64,000 nucleotides of DNA from Candidatus Babeliales bacterium (lineage in GTDB: Bacteria > Babelota > Babeliae > Babelales > Vermiphilaceae), in NCBI GenBank assembly GCA_020049835.1, contig JAGVLK010000007.1:1-64000 (forward strand), in the 5' to 3' direction. A program made the position numbers and the translations under genes. This document shows, one piece after another, positions 7,613-14,913 of the stretch. The number at the start of each line of letters is the position of its first letter. Position 1 is the stretch's first letter. The notes beneath the pieces are model-generated. The model saw only the letters and a program-made list of their open reading frames with translations, did no database searches and was not told the origin of the DNA.

Positions 7613-9022
7613 TTATACAGTTTTTGAGTTCTTGTAATTCCAGAACTGCTCGATTAATGAACTTGAACCTGCAACCACGATAAGGCCTTGGCGCTCATCA
7701 ACAGTGCTTGATGCCAGTTCAAATGCATCTTTAAAGTTCTTGCTTGAACGAGCTTTTATTTTCATGCTCTTGATATCATTAGTTACTTGTTCAGCATCGA
7801 ATGATTGCAAGCATGCATCGCCCGGTTTAGCTTCTACTGGACATACAATAATATTGCCAGATGTCTTTTTAAAGAAGTAACGCAGTAATTTCAAGAATTT
7901 ATCGTTATTTAAATCCGGGTTGTTGCAACCGATGATAAGACTTAAACCTTTAAGTGGGCGTTGGTAATGCAATAATCTGATACCAAGTAAAAGGTTATCA
8001 AATGCATCAAGGTTGTTTGCATTATCAAGTAACACGATTGGCTTGTCATGTTCAATAACTTGAAAGCGTGATGGCAAGGTATTGATAGTATGTTGCCAGA
8101 ACTGTTCCAATGTTTTTTTCGGGTGCAATTCAGATTGCTTTTTAGCTTCTAAAGTTGGGCGACCACGTTGACCACGTTGTTTTGCAAGAAGACTTTCATC
8201 AAAGCGTTCTTCAAGCGGTACAAATGTGTTCACGTAGATTTCACCAATACGCTCAGCAAGTGCTGCGCAACGACCATGCAACTGTTCAAACGGATATGCT
8301 AATGTTGCAAGTTTACGAATTGGCATTGCCCAGGTAGCCTGTTTTTCTTCTACGATTTCAAGCATAGTTTGTAGATTCAATTTGCTTTGATCAGCTGAAA
8401 CTACATGGCAGCCTGCTTGTACGGTATCCAATACTGCAGCTAAATCAGCTTTATTTTCTGCTGAACTTGGCTCCAATTGGTTTTCAATACGTGTAATAGC
8501 AACGATTTTTGGTGTGCATACTTTTGATGTGTAGATTGGATCGTTTTTATTAACTTCAAAAATCGCAACTTCAACTTGTTCACGTTCAAAATACAGGAAC
8601 GCCATCATAGTAAGGATGTCAAGCGTGTCAGCTTTAAGGCCTTCAGCTTCGGCAGTATTAAGTACTTGGTTTGCAAGATCGGTGAACGTTTTGTTATCGA
8701 TCATGTTATTGTCTAAACCAAAGCGCTCATTATAGGTAAGCATATGCGGCGCATAAAAAAGACCCACTTTAAGTTGCTCATTATTAAGCAGCTGTGCAGT
8801 GAAATTCATCGTTAAACTTTTACCGTTGCTTCCTGAAACTAAAATAGCATTAAGCTTTTTAGCGATTGAACCGAAGGCAAGATCAAGTTTTTTTATGCAG
8901 GTAACATGATTGTCTTGAGGGCGAGACCAGTTTTGGTCTAAAAAAGCGACAATTTCGCTATAGCTTCGCTGTTTACCAACGAGGGCAACGTCATGTTGCG
9001 TCTGTTTATTTATGGTTTTCAT
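7613..9022 (-). CDS. FolC-like Mur ligase family protein with degenerate signatures
   Basis: The 469-residue protein has the folylpolyglutamate synthase layout: P-loop VSGSNGKSLT (62-71; family VTGTNGKGS), APHMLTYNERF (91-101; family SPHL..NERI), and a C-terminal ligase domain. Two family signatures are altered. EVGLGGRLDATN is replaced by FEVNKNDPIYTSK (155-167), and DGAHN is replaced by LDNANN (332-337), losing the histidine. A basic stretch containing RGQRGRP (283-289) sits in a poorly conserved linker and resembles an AT-hook core. It could be a divergent folate or other amino-acid ligase, or a pseudoenzyme. The ATG follows GAGGAGA. It is the first gene of the operon that includes atpI, atpB and atpE. 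A candidate extended -10 (TGCTATAGT, near 9145-9153) lies upstream on this strand. Confidence 0.7.
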   Translation of the reverse strand: MKTINKQTQHDVALVGKQRSYSEIVAFLDQNWSRPQDNHVTCIKKLDLAFGSIAKKLNAILVSGSNGKSLTMNFTAQLLNNEQLKVGLFYAPHMLTYNERFGLDNNMIDNKTFTDLANQVLNTAEAEGLKADTLDILTMMAFLYFEREQVEVAIFEVNKNDPIYTSKVCTPKIVAITRIENQLEPSSAENKADLAAVLDTVQAGCHVVSADQSKLNLQTMLEIVEEKQATWAMPIRKLATLAYPFEQLHGRCAALAERIGEIYVNTFVPLEERFDESLLAKQRGQRGRPTLEAKKQSELHPKKTLEQFWQHTINTLPSRFQVIEHDKPIVLLDNANNLDAFDNLLLGIRLLHYQRPLKGLSLIIGCNNPDLNNDKFLKLLRYFFKKTSGNIIVCPVEAKPGDACLQSFDAEQVTNDIKSMKIKARSSKNFKDAFELASSTVDERQGLIVVAGSSSLIEQFWNYKNSKTV

Positions 9023-9386
9023 ACATAATTCTCCTCGAAAAATGGTTCAATAAACGGTTTATTTTTTACAATATTGCATATTTGTATAAATGACGCGCTG
9101 AGGGCGCGTTTTGCCATGTTATACTCGTTGCTCTCTGATATTAGACTATAGCATTTGCCAAAAATGTCAAACAATCAATTTTTGATCCAGTTTCAATCAT
9201 TTTTTTACAAAAAATAAATGTCACTGCTGGGCGCGCGATTGAGTGATAAGAGCGATGTAAAAGCTGTTAAGAATCAGCAATAAGGGCATGGATCCAGCAA
9301 AAAGATTGCAAATAGAAAATATTGCGTGATAAGCTGAGTATAAGGGATAATGGATAATTAGTTAACCTATAAGGAACCTAAGTCTC
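9023..9386. other. 364-base divergent intergenic region
   Basis: No gene was found. The left part must hold the promoter of the minus-strand FolC-atp operon: TTGACA at 9170-9165 and an extended -10 TGCTATAGT about 14 bases further, an imperfect spacing. The right part, before the gene at 9387, is AT-rich and contains AAGGAA as Shine-Dalgarno. I see no repeat, riboswitch or RNA gene in it. Confidence 0.5.
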
Positions 9387-10565
9387 ATGAAGAGCTATAG
9401 ATTTATGTCTATTTGTGCAATAATCATGATCTGGTGTGCATATACATTAGTTCAAGGGGCCGCTCACCCTGAAGAATCGTTTGTGCAGCGTATGCAGTCC
9501 TATTGGTCGCAGCTATGGGTGCCATCAGAAGAGCGGGGCGAATCTGCGCAAGTCCTGTATGCGGATATTCCTATAACGGGTGAAATGCAACCGAGCACAA
9601 CTACTGAAGAAGAGGAAGATGAATATCAACTCATTGAGCCAGAATCGCCACTTGGATCGTTACAAACAGAAGAAGCAGTTCTGTTTATCAAAAATAGCTC
9701 GCAGTTTAACCTCTATGTGGTATATCACTATGCAGATGCATGGACTTCTCAGGTGGTGGAGCATGGAACATTGGTGCCGCTGGGTCTTGTGCGTAAAATT
9801 AATCTGCAATCGGTGCGCTTTAAAACATATGGTAAATATATGGCGACCGGAGCCAAATGGTATACATTAAGTGAAGCGGGTACTACGTTGCAAACGCTTC
9901 CGGACCAGAGAATGGTATGTTTAGAAGTAACATTAAATGAAATGGCATCATTTCTACAAAAATATACTTTGCCCTATGTAGTGCGTTTTATTGATGAGCA
10001 ACCACCTCGGTATACAACATTGGCGGAAGTATTTGCCCGTGCATATAATAAATTGTCATACAAAGAGCAGTTACTTGGTGCTTCAGTTACACAAACCGTT
10101 GCAGAGCTCACCGCTTCTACATCGTTAACGCAGCATCTTGGAGAACAACTTAAACAAGGAACTGCTGCAGCATTACGTGAACGATTAATGTTGGGTGCGC
10201 AATCGCGACAATTAGCATACGCTTTTCTTGGTTCACCTTGGGCTAATGGAGAATATTATCGCTATCATGAAGATCCGGTGTTAGGGCCAAAAATGAAAGC
10301 GAATATAGAAGCTGCATATCTTTCACGATTTGATAGTCTCAATTCAGGCTTGTGGGTAAATACAGCAGATGATCAGTTGGTAGATGATGTGTTATATATT
10401 TTATTATCAGCAACACGTGCACTGCTTACTACAACGCAAGAAATACTGCCGCCGGAAGAACTTGTGCGCAGACAAGAAGAAGATGAAGAAATAGCTAGAA
10501 GGTTACGTCAAGGTATGGTATTATTTGACCCAAATAGAGCTCCACAGTTGCGTGTTGAGCAATAA
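9387..10565 (+). CDS. secreted hypothetical protein, 392 aa (paralog of the next gene)
   Basis: No family recognised. It has an N-terminal signal peptide (about 1-25, ending VQGAA), an acidic linker (EEEEDE near 73-78), then a core that resembles the downstream gene. Shared features are a hydrophobic strand followed by N-S-S-x-F/Y-N (VLFIKNSSQFNLYVV), a PLG turn followed by a basic residue (LVPLGLVRK), a segment L-x-E/D-V-F-x-R-A/G-Y (LAEVFARAY), and an SGLWV near the end. The C-terminus is charged (RRQEEDEEIARRLRQ). It could be a periplasmic, surface or exported protein. Genes at 9387 and 10586 are only 20 bases apart and likely co-transcribed. Confidence 0.8.
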   Translation: MKSYRFMSICAIIMIWCAYTLVQGAAHPEESFVQRMQSYWSQLWVPSEERGESAQVLYADIPITGEMQPSTTTEEEEDEYQLIEPESPLGSLQTEEAVLFIKNSSQFNLYVVYHYADAWTSQVVEHGTLVPLGLVRKINLQSVRFKTYGKYMATGAKWYTLSEAGTTLQTLPDQRMVCLEVTLNEMASFLQKYTLPYVVRFIDEQPPRYTTLAEVFARAYNKLSYKEQLLGASVTQTVAELTASTSLTQHLGEQLKQGTAAALRERLMLGAQSRQLAYAFLGSPWANGEYYRYHEDPVLGPKMKANIEAAYLSRFDSLNSGLWVNTADDQLVDDVLYILLSATRALLTTTQEILPPEELVRRQEEDEEIARRLRQGMVLFDPNRAPQLRVEQ

Positions 10566-10585
10566 ATAATAGTAATCTGGCAAAA

Positions 10586-11464
10586 ATGAGGAACATGGTG
10601 TATACGATATCGCTTGCCATACACATGGTTCTATTATTAACGTTGTTGGGGACAACACTAGCCCAGGCTGCAGCAGGAGATTCAACTCCTTGTCCCTTGC
10701 TTTTCTTTACCAACACAAGCTCATATAACGTTGTTGTTGGGCAACGTATTGAAGCAACTACATATTATGATCGTGTAAAAATAGCCGCTACTGACCCGAT
10801 TGTGTGGCAAGTTGCACAAGCAGGCGCCTGTATTCCTTTGGGTAGACTTAACAAAGATCAGTTTAAGATTCAACTTGTATATCAATTTTATGGTGTTTAT
10901 TATGGTTCTGCCAAAGATTATCCTGTTGAATTTGATATTACCCAAAAAGAAAAAAATGAACCGCGCAAATATTTGTATAATGTAGCACTTTGTCAAAGTG
11001 GCTGGCCATTATCACATACATACACGACAAAACTTTGTGATGCAATTTCTCCTGCAGGTCGTTTACAAGATGTTTTTACCCGAGGGTATCGATGCATGCC
11101 TTATGGTATGAGTGGCAAATTTGAATCTATGGAAGAGCTGCATAAGATTGGAAGTGCATTTGTAGATGCGGCAAAGGATCCTGCGTATGCATATCTCTTT
11201 TTGCATCTGCCTAAAATAGATATTAATAACAAGGCTTCAACTGCTGTAGTGCTTGCGGTTGCTAAGCATCTATGGTGGGAGGCTTTAGATTCAGGTCTTT
11301 GGGTTGTAGCGCCAAATAAAAAAAACAGGATTGAGACGCCAGATAGAAATAAGGATCTTGAATTGCAAATGGGTAAAAGTTTAAGCTATTATGACTGGTT
11401 AGGTATGCACGCATACACAATTTTAAGTCAGGCATATACAACGGTAGAAGCGCAATGCAAATAG
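10586..11464 (+). CDS. secreted hypothetical protein, 292 aa (paralog of the previous gene)
   Basis: Signal peptide about 1-28 (hydrophobic LLLTLLGTTLA, then QAAAG). The mature part matches the architecture of the preceding gene: LLFFTNTSSYNVVVG, CIPLGRLNK, LQDVFTRGY and EALDSGLWV occur in the same order. Overall identity looks low, so the two are old duplicates. Two adjacent ATGs (10586 and 10595) could start it. The first leaves a short n-region with Arg and is used here. It precedes the type IV pilin gene by 35 bases, so a link with the pilus is possible but unproven. Confidence 0.78.
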   Translation: MRNMVYTISLAIHMVLLLTLLGTTLAQAAAGDSTPCPLLFFTNTSSYNVVVGQRIEATTYYDRVKIAATDPIVWQVAQAGACIPLGRLNKDQFKIQLVYQFYGVYYGSAKDYPVEFDITQKEKNEPRKYLYNVALCQSGWPLSHTYTTKLCDAISPAGRLQDVFTRGYRCMPYGMSGKFESMEELHKIGSAFVDAAKDPAYAYLFLHLPKIDINNKASTAVVLAVAKHLWWEALDSGLWVVAPNKKNRIETPDRNKDLELQMGKSLSYYDWLGMHAYTILSQAYTTVEAQCK

Positions 11465-11499
11465 ATCAACGATAAACAAATTTAAAAAAGGTAGTAACG

Positions 11500-11940
11500 A
11501 TGCATAAAAAAGGTTTTACACTTATTGAACTTATGATTGTGGTTGCTATTATCGGATTTCTTGCCATCATTGCAATTCCCAGTTATAAAAAATTCTTAGC
11601 AAAAGCAAAACGCACTGAAGCGTACATGAATCTTGGAGCACTCGCAACTGCAGAAAAAATTTATCACGCTGAGCATGGTACCTATACTACCGATCTGCAA
11701 GCATTGGGATGGAAGCCGGAAGGTACTATTCAATATACCTATGGATTTGCAGGTGGAGAAGGTAAGAGTTTTGTTACCGGTCGTTTGGGTGCCGGCCCGG
11801 GTGAACTTACCGGTTCACGTGCAGATAAAGATGGCTTTGTTGCCGTTGCTGCCGGTGATATCGATGGTGACGGGCAAGCTGATGTGATTAGTATTGATCA
11901 GAATAATGAGATCAAGATTGTAAAAGATGATTTAAATTAG
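11500..11940 (+). CDS. type IV pilin / pseudopilin
   Basis: A type IV pilin subunit, 146 residues. The class III signal peptide is short: MHKKG, cleavage before F6, then [20 protein letters not shown] with the conserved E10 (Glu5 of the mature protein). It would be cut by PilD, encoded on the opposite strand 10 bases away. The C-terminal domain contains DIDGDGQAD (D120, D122, D124, D128), a DxDxDG calcium-loop-like motif similar to those in some pilins and pseudopilins. The ATG follows AAAGG. The pilus ATPase genes are at 55-57 kb. Whether it builds a pilus for adhesion or DNA uptake, or a type II secretion pseudopilus, cannot be told. Confidence 0.92.
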   Translation: MHKKGFTLIELMIVVAIIGFLAIIAIPSYKKFLAKAKRTEAYMNLGALATAEKIYHAEHGTYTTDLQALGWKPEGTIQYTYGFAGGEGKSFVTGRLGAGPGELTGSRADKDGFVAVAAGDIDGDGQADVISIDQNNEIKIVKDDLN

Positions 11941-11950
11941 AAATGGTGTG

Positions 11951-12721
11951 TTAAAACCAGTTGTGCATCAGTTCAATAATCCATGACTGCCAGAAGATAG
12001 CGACAAAGCCACCAAAGGCTAAGAATGGTCCAAAGGGTAGTTTAACCGAGCGGCTGCTGCCGGAAAGCAAAATATACATGACACCAAAAAGTGCGCCGGT
12101 CCATGAGCCGACAAGAATGGTAATCCAAACACCAAATGGTCCCAAAAATGAGCCAATGAGCGCCATGAGCTCCAAATCCCCTTGGCCCAAGCCATGCTGC
12201 TTGGTAAATGCAAAAAAAAGTTTAGCGATAATGAGCAGGCTGCCATAGCCGATTAATGCTCCAAGAATACTTTGGTTAAAGGTGATGGGTAGATAGCCTA
12301 ATGCACCGCACACCATACCGACAGGCACCAGGCCAAGCGTTACAAGTGAGCTGATAAGCATCGTTTCGATATCAGAACGAATAGTTACAATAAGGGCAGA
12401 ACAAAGTAAGCCATAGGCAGGCAGATAGTGCAAGGGAATATAATAAAGGGCAAGTAAGCCAATAAGAACGGTAAGTGCTTCAATAAATGGATACAGAAAT
12501 GAAATTGGCTGTTTGCAGGTGCGGCAACGGCCACGAAGTGCTATCCAAGAAATAATAGGAATAGTATCGTACCAACGTATGGTTGTTTTGCAGGCAATGC
12601 ATCGAGAGCGTGGCCAGACAATGCTCTCGTTATGCACAAGGCGATAGCCGACAACGTTCAAAAATGACCCCCAAATAAGCAGCATAAGAACAATCCACGC
12701 GACAATAATAATGGGTATCAA
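11951..12721 (-). CDS. pilD: prepilin peptidase / N-methyltransferase
   Basis: An inner-membrane aspartyl protease that removes the leader of type IV prepilins and methylates the new N-terminus. The 256-residue protein has the two-domain form. The N-terminal zinc-binding pairs are C41-x2-C44 and C66-x2-C69. The catalytic aspartates are D117 (IRSDIETM) and D182 in the GLGQGDLELM motif. It starts with TTG right after the rbfA stop codon, so it is translationally coupled. The placement behind rpsU-rbfA is unusual, but the pilin gene is convergent and adjacent. Confidence 0.93.
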   Translation of the reverse strand: MIPIIIVAWIVLMLLIWGSFLNVVGYRLVHNESIVWPRSRCIACKTTIRWYDTIPIISWIALRGRCRTCKQPISFLYPFIEALTVLIGLLALYYIPLHYLPAYGLLCSALIVTIRSDIETMLISSLVTLGLVPVGMVCGALGYLPITFNQSILGALIGYGSLLIIAKLFFAFTKQHGLGQGDLELMALIGSFLGPFGVWITILVGSWTGALFGVMYILLSGSSRSVKLPFGPFLAFGGFVAIFWQSWIIELMHNWF

Positions 12722-13093
12722 CTATTTCTTCTCTTCTTCTTTTATTTTATCAAGGAGTGCTTCTACGCTCAATTGACGCTCAAATGGAGCATCATATTTA
12801 AAAATCAGTTGCGGCGTGTAACGTCCTTCGATTTGGTCTGCAAGCGCTTTACGCATGGAGGGTTTATAGAGAATCAATGCAGGCAAGAGCTCTTTAAACA
12901 TCTCAGCACCGCCTTCGCAGAAGAAAAAGAGCGTACAGCTGCTTTTATCACGCGAAAGCTTTACGCGGTTGAGCGTAAGACTCTTTAAGCGCTCATCATC
13001 CAGGGTGATGCGCAAAAAATAGCTCGAAAGTTCATGCAATAACAATGACTCTTTCTGAGCACGTTTAATATCAGATACCCGAGAGTTGTTCAT
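12722..13093 (-). CDS. rbfA: ribosome-binding factor A
   Basis: RbfA is a small KH-like protein needed for 16S rRNA 5' processing and 30S maturation. The 123-residue length is normal. RVSDIKRAQKESLLLHEL starts it, the central L-T-L-N-R-V-K-L-S-R-D matches the family pattern of a beta strand then a helix, and the C-terminal part contains RYTPQLIFKYD, the usual P-x-L-x-F-x-x-D. It follows rpsU by one base, a sensible pairing since both act on the small subunit. No strong Shine-Dalgarno is visible, so coupling to rpsU is likely. Confidence 0.82.
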   Translation of the reverse strand: MNNSRVSDIKRAQKESLLLHELSSYFLRITLDDERLKSLTLNRVKLSRDKSSCTLFFFCEGGAEMFKELLPALILYKPSMRKALADQIEGRYTPQLIFKYDAPFERQLSVEALLDKIKEEEKK

Positions 13094-13094
13094 G

Positions 13095-13313
13095 TTAGAT
13101 AGAAGTTAGACGTTGAGATTGTAGACGCATTAAGTTTTGTTTGATAGCGCGTACCAGGCGTTTGCGACGCTTTTGTGTTTTTGGTTCAAAATAAACCAGG
13201 CGCTTCATATCGCGGACAACACCTTCACGTTCAATTTTTTTCTTTAATTGACGCAATGCTTTGTCGATATGGGTTGTCACTTGAACTTCGATATTAGGCT
13301 TTTTCTTAGACAT
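13095..13313 (-). CDS. rpsU: 30S ribosomal protein S21
   Basis: A small basic 30S protein, 72 residues. The N-terminal strand (IEVQVTTHIDKALRQLKKKIEREG) is followed by the conserved R-x-x-x-Y-F-E-P (KRLVYFEP) and a basic KRRKRLVRA tail. This length is at the upper end for S21. It leads the rpsU-rbfA-pilD operon. A candidate promoter is at 13351-13378. Confidence 0.9.
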   Translation of the reverse strand: MSKKKPNIEVQVTTHIDKALRQLKKKIEREGVVRDMKRLVYFEPKTQKRRKRLVRAIKQNLMRLQSQRLTSI

Positions 13314-13350
13314 GCTGAATCAGACCTACCTTTCATATATAAATGTTTCT

Positions 13351-13378
13351 ATAATACAATACTTTTACTATACCCCAA
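13351..13378 (-). promoter_or_regulatory. candidate promoter for rpsU-rbfA-pilD
   Basis: On the minus strand TTGGGG (13378-13373) is followed after 16 bases by TATTAT (13356-13351). The distance to the rpsU start at 13313 is about 38 bases. The -35 is poor (3/6 to the consensus) and the -10 good (5/6). Confidence 0.35.
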
Positions 13379-13417
13379 TACCATAAACTTGTCCAGATTA
13401 AGATAATCTTTGCTTGT

Positions 13418-14806
13418 TCACCCGTGGCGAGCCCGTTTAGGGCAAGGGGGTTCTTCATCAGTCGTAGGGTCAGGATAGGTAAACAGTTTGACTGTGTTAT
13501 GTTTAAAAAGTGGAACATACTTGATAAGGTATTGATAATGTTCATTGGTGTGATCGACAGGATATTGCTCGCGTCTTTCCCAAAAGGGGGCACAGGCAAG
13601 TAAAAACTCTCTGTGTTCAGGTAATAGTCCGGTTATATGTTTTTTTAGGCATAGATCCCATAATGCTATTGAGCTCTCACCGAATGCTACCAGCTGTGTC
13701 TCATCGGGAGAAAGCAAAAGTTTTGACGCGCGCCAGGAGCTTCTAAATGAATGCGTAATAGAAATGGGCTTTATTTGCGTACTATAAATATTTAAACGGT
13801 AATTTGATATTCCCGATAGCGCTACATACACAGCAACGCGCGAGCAATCATCATTGGTAGCAAGTGCCGTTATTGAGGTATTTGGGTCATTGCGTCCCAT
13901 TTTGATTTTTTTAGGTCGTAAGGATGGATGTTTTATGCTGAAAATATAGAGATAATTAAAGAATGCTCCACGACTGCACGCAGCTGCAATCCATGCGCCG
14001 TTACCACTAAAGGTTGCATGACTCAAATGATGCGGCATGGAACAAAGCAAAGCGCCAGTTGCAGTATTATATAGTCTACTATGCGCGGCATGTACAACAA
14101 ATAGTTGAGAATTATCGGGGCTTAGGCAGAGCTGATGCACACGCATATCGGTTGGCAGTACGTTTTGTAAGATAAGTCCGTCGATCCCGATGTGCCAAAG
14201 CTGTGTGGCATAGTCACTAGTTTGTCGAGCAAGTGTACTGCCATCAGTACTTATTGTTGCCGAACGCTCCTCAGCTGCCGGAAGTTCTAATTCATTATAT
14301 GTTGCACTAAGTATACTGTTTTCAATAATGCGCACATGCACTATATGATTTCTGTCAATTGAGGTAATGTATCTATCATCCGGGCTATAAGCAAGAGACT
14401 CTATGGGAGATAAACGTTCTGCGATTGTAGAAATTTCCTCTTTGGGCGTAATATCGACAATTTGTAGTAATCCTTGGTTTGACCCAAGTGCAATAGATGA
14501 TCCACTATGGTTAAACGTACCTGCGGTATAGCGACTGTTTGGGAGCTTTTCATGTGTGTATATCGGTTTCTGGTTGTATCTGCGGAGTGTTTCAGCTATA
14601 TAGGAGGTTTCAGCCTCATCTAATATGCTCGTTTCGGATGAACCTTCATAAAATGCACTTCGCATTTCCGGATGTGAGGCGATCTGCTTGAGCATCAATT
14701 CACTCAAACTATATGAATCTGGGCGCTCTACGCGCATAGCATGCACACAGGATGAAAAAAGCATAATACAACTGCTCCAGACTATGTACCGGCCCATGCT
14801 TGTCAT
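13418..14806 (-). CDS. secreted WD40-like repeat protein (paralog A)
   Basis: A protein of about 460 residues with a signal peptide (MGRYIVWSSCIMLFSSCVHA) and then WD40-type blades. Blade signatures include SPDDRYITSIDR, LSPDNSQLFVV, FSGNGAWIAA and LSPDETQLVAFG, ending in strand motifs such as SIALWDLC. The C-terminal tail after the propeller (LPEHREFLLACAPFWERREQYPVD) is matched in the neighbouring gene by LTSEEINLLVDARLAWNNNESYPID. I place the start at the ATG at 14806, with a GGGGAT Shine-Dalgarno, rather than at the open-frame start at 14839. Exported WD40 propellers usually scaffold protein contacts. No enzyme domain is seen. The gene ends 104 bases before rpsU. Confidence 0.72.
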   Translation of the reverse strand: MTSMGRYIVWSSCIMLFSSCVHAMRVERPDSYSLSELMLKQIASHPEMRSAFYEGSSETSILDEAETSYIAETLRRYNQKPIYTHEKLPNSRYTAGTFNHSGSSIALGSNQGLLQIVDITPKEEISTIAERLSPIESLAYSPDDRYITSIDRNHIVHVRIIENSILSATYNELELPAAEERSATISTDGSTLARQTSDYATQLWHIGIDGLILQNVLPTDMRVHQLCLSPDNSQLFVVHAAHSRLYNTATGALLCSMPHHLSHATFSGNGAWIAAACSRGAFFNYLYIFSIKHPSLRPKKIKMGRNDPNTSITALATNDDCSRVAVYVALSGISNYRLNIYSTQIKPISITHSFRSSWRASKLLLSPDETQLVAFGESSIALWDLCLKKHITGLLPEHREFLLACAPFWERREQYPVDHTNEHYQYLIKYVPLFKHNTVKLFTYPDPTTDEEPPCPKRARHG

Positions 14807-14853
14807 TTTTGTGATTATCCCCATTGAAAAAATGATCAAAAATTAAAAATAGT

Positions 14854-14869
14854 CCCTATATATATAGGG
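14854..14869. terminator. palindromic hairpin between the two WD40-like genes
   Basis: A perfect 16-base palindrome, CCCTATATATATAGGG, is flanked by A-rich and T-rich stretches on both sides (AAAAATAGT to the left, ATTTTTTAAT to the right). On the minus strand it follows the stop of the 14914-16416 gene and is followed by U-rich RNA. It may act as a terminator, possibly in both directions. Confidence 0.6.
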
Positions 14870-14913
14870 TATTTTTTAATTGTAGCTAAGTCAATTTTTA
14901 TGTTGCTTTTATC

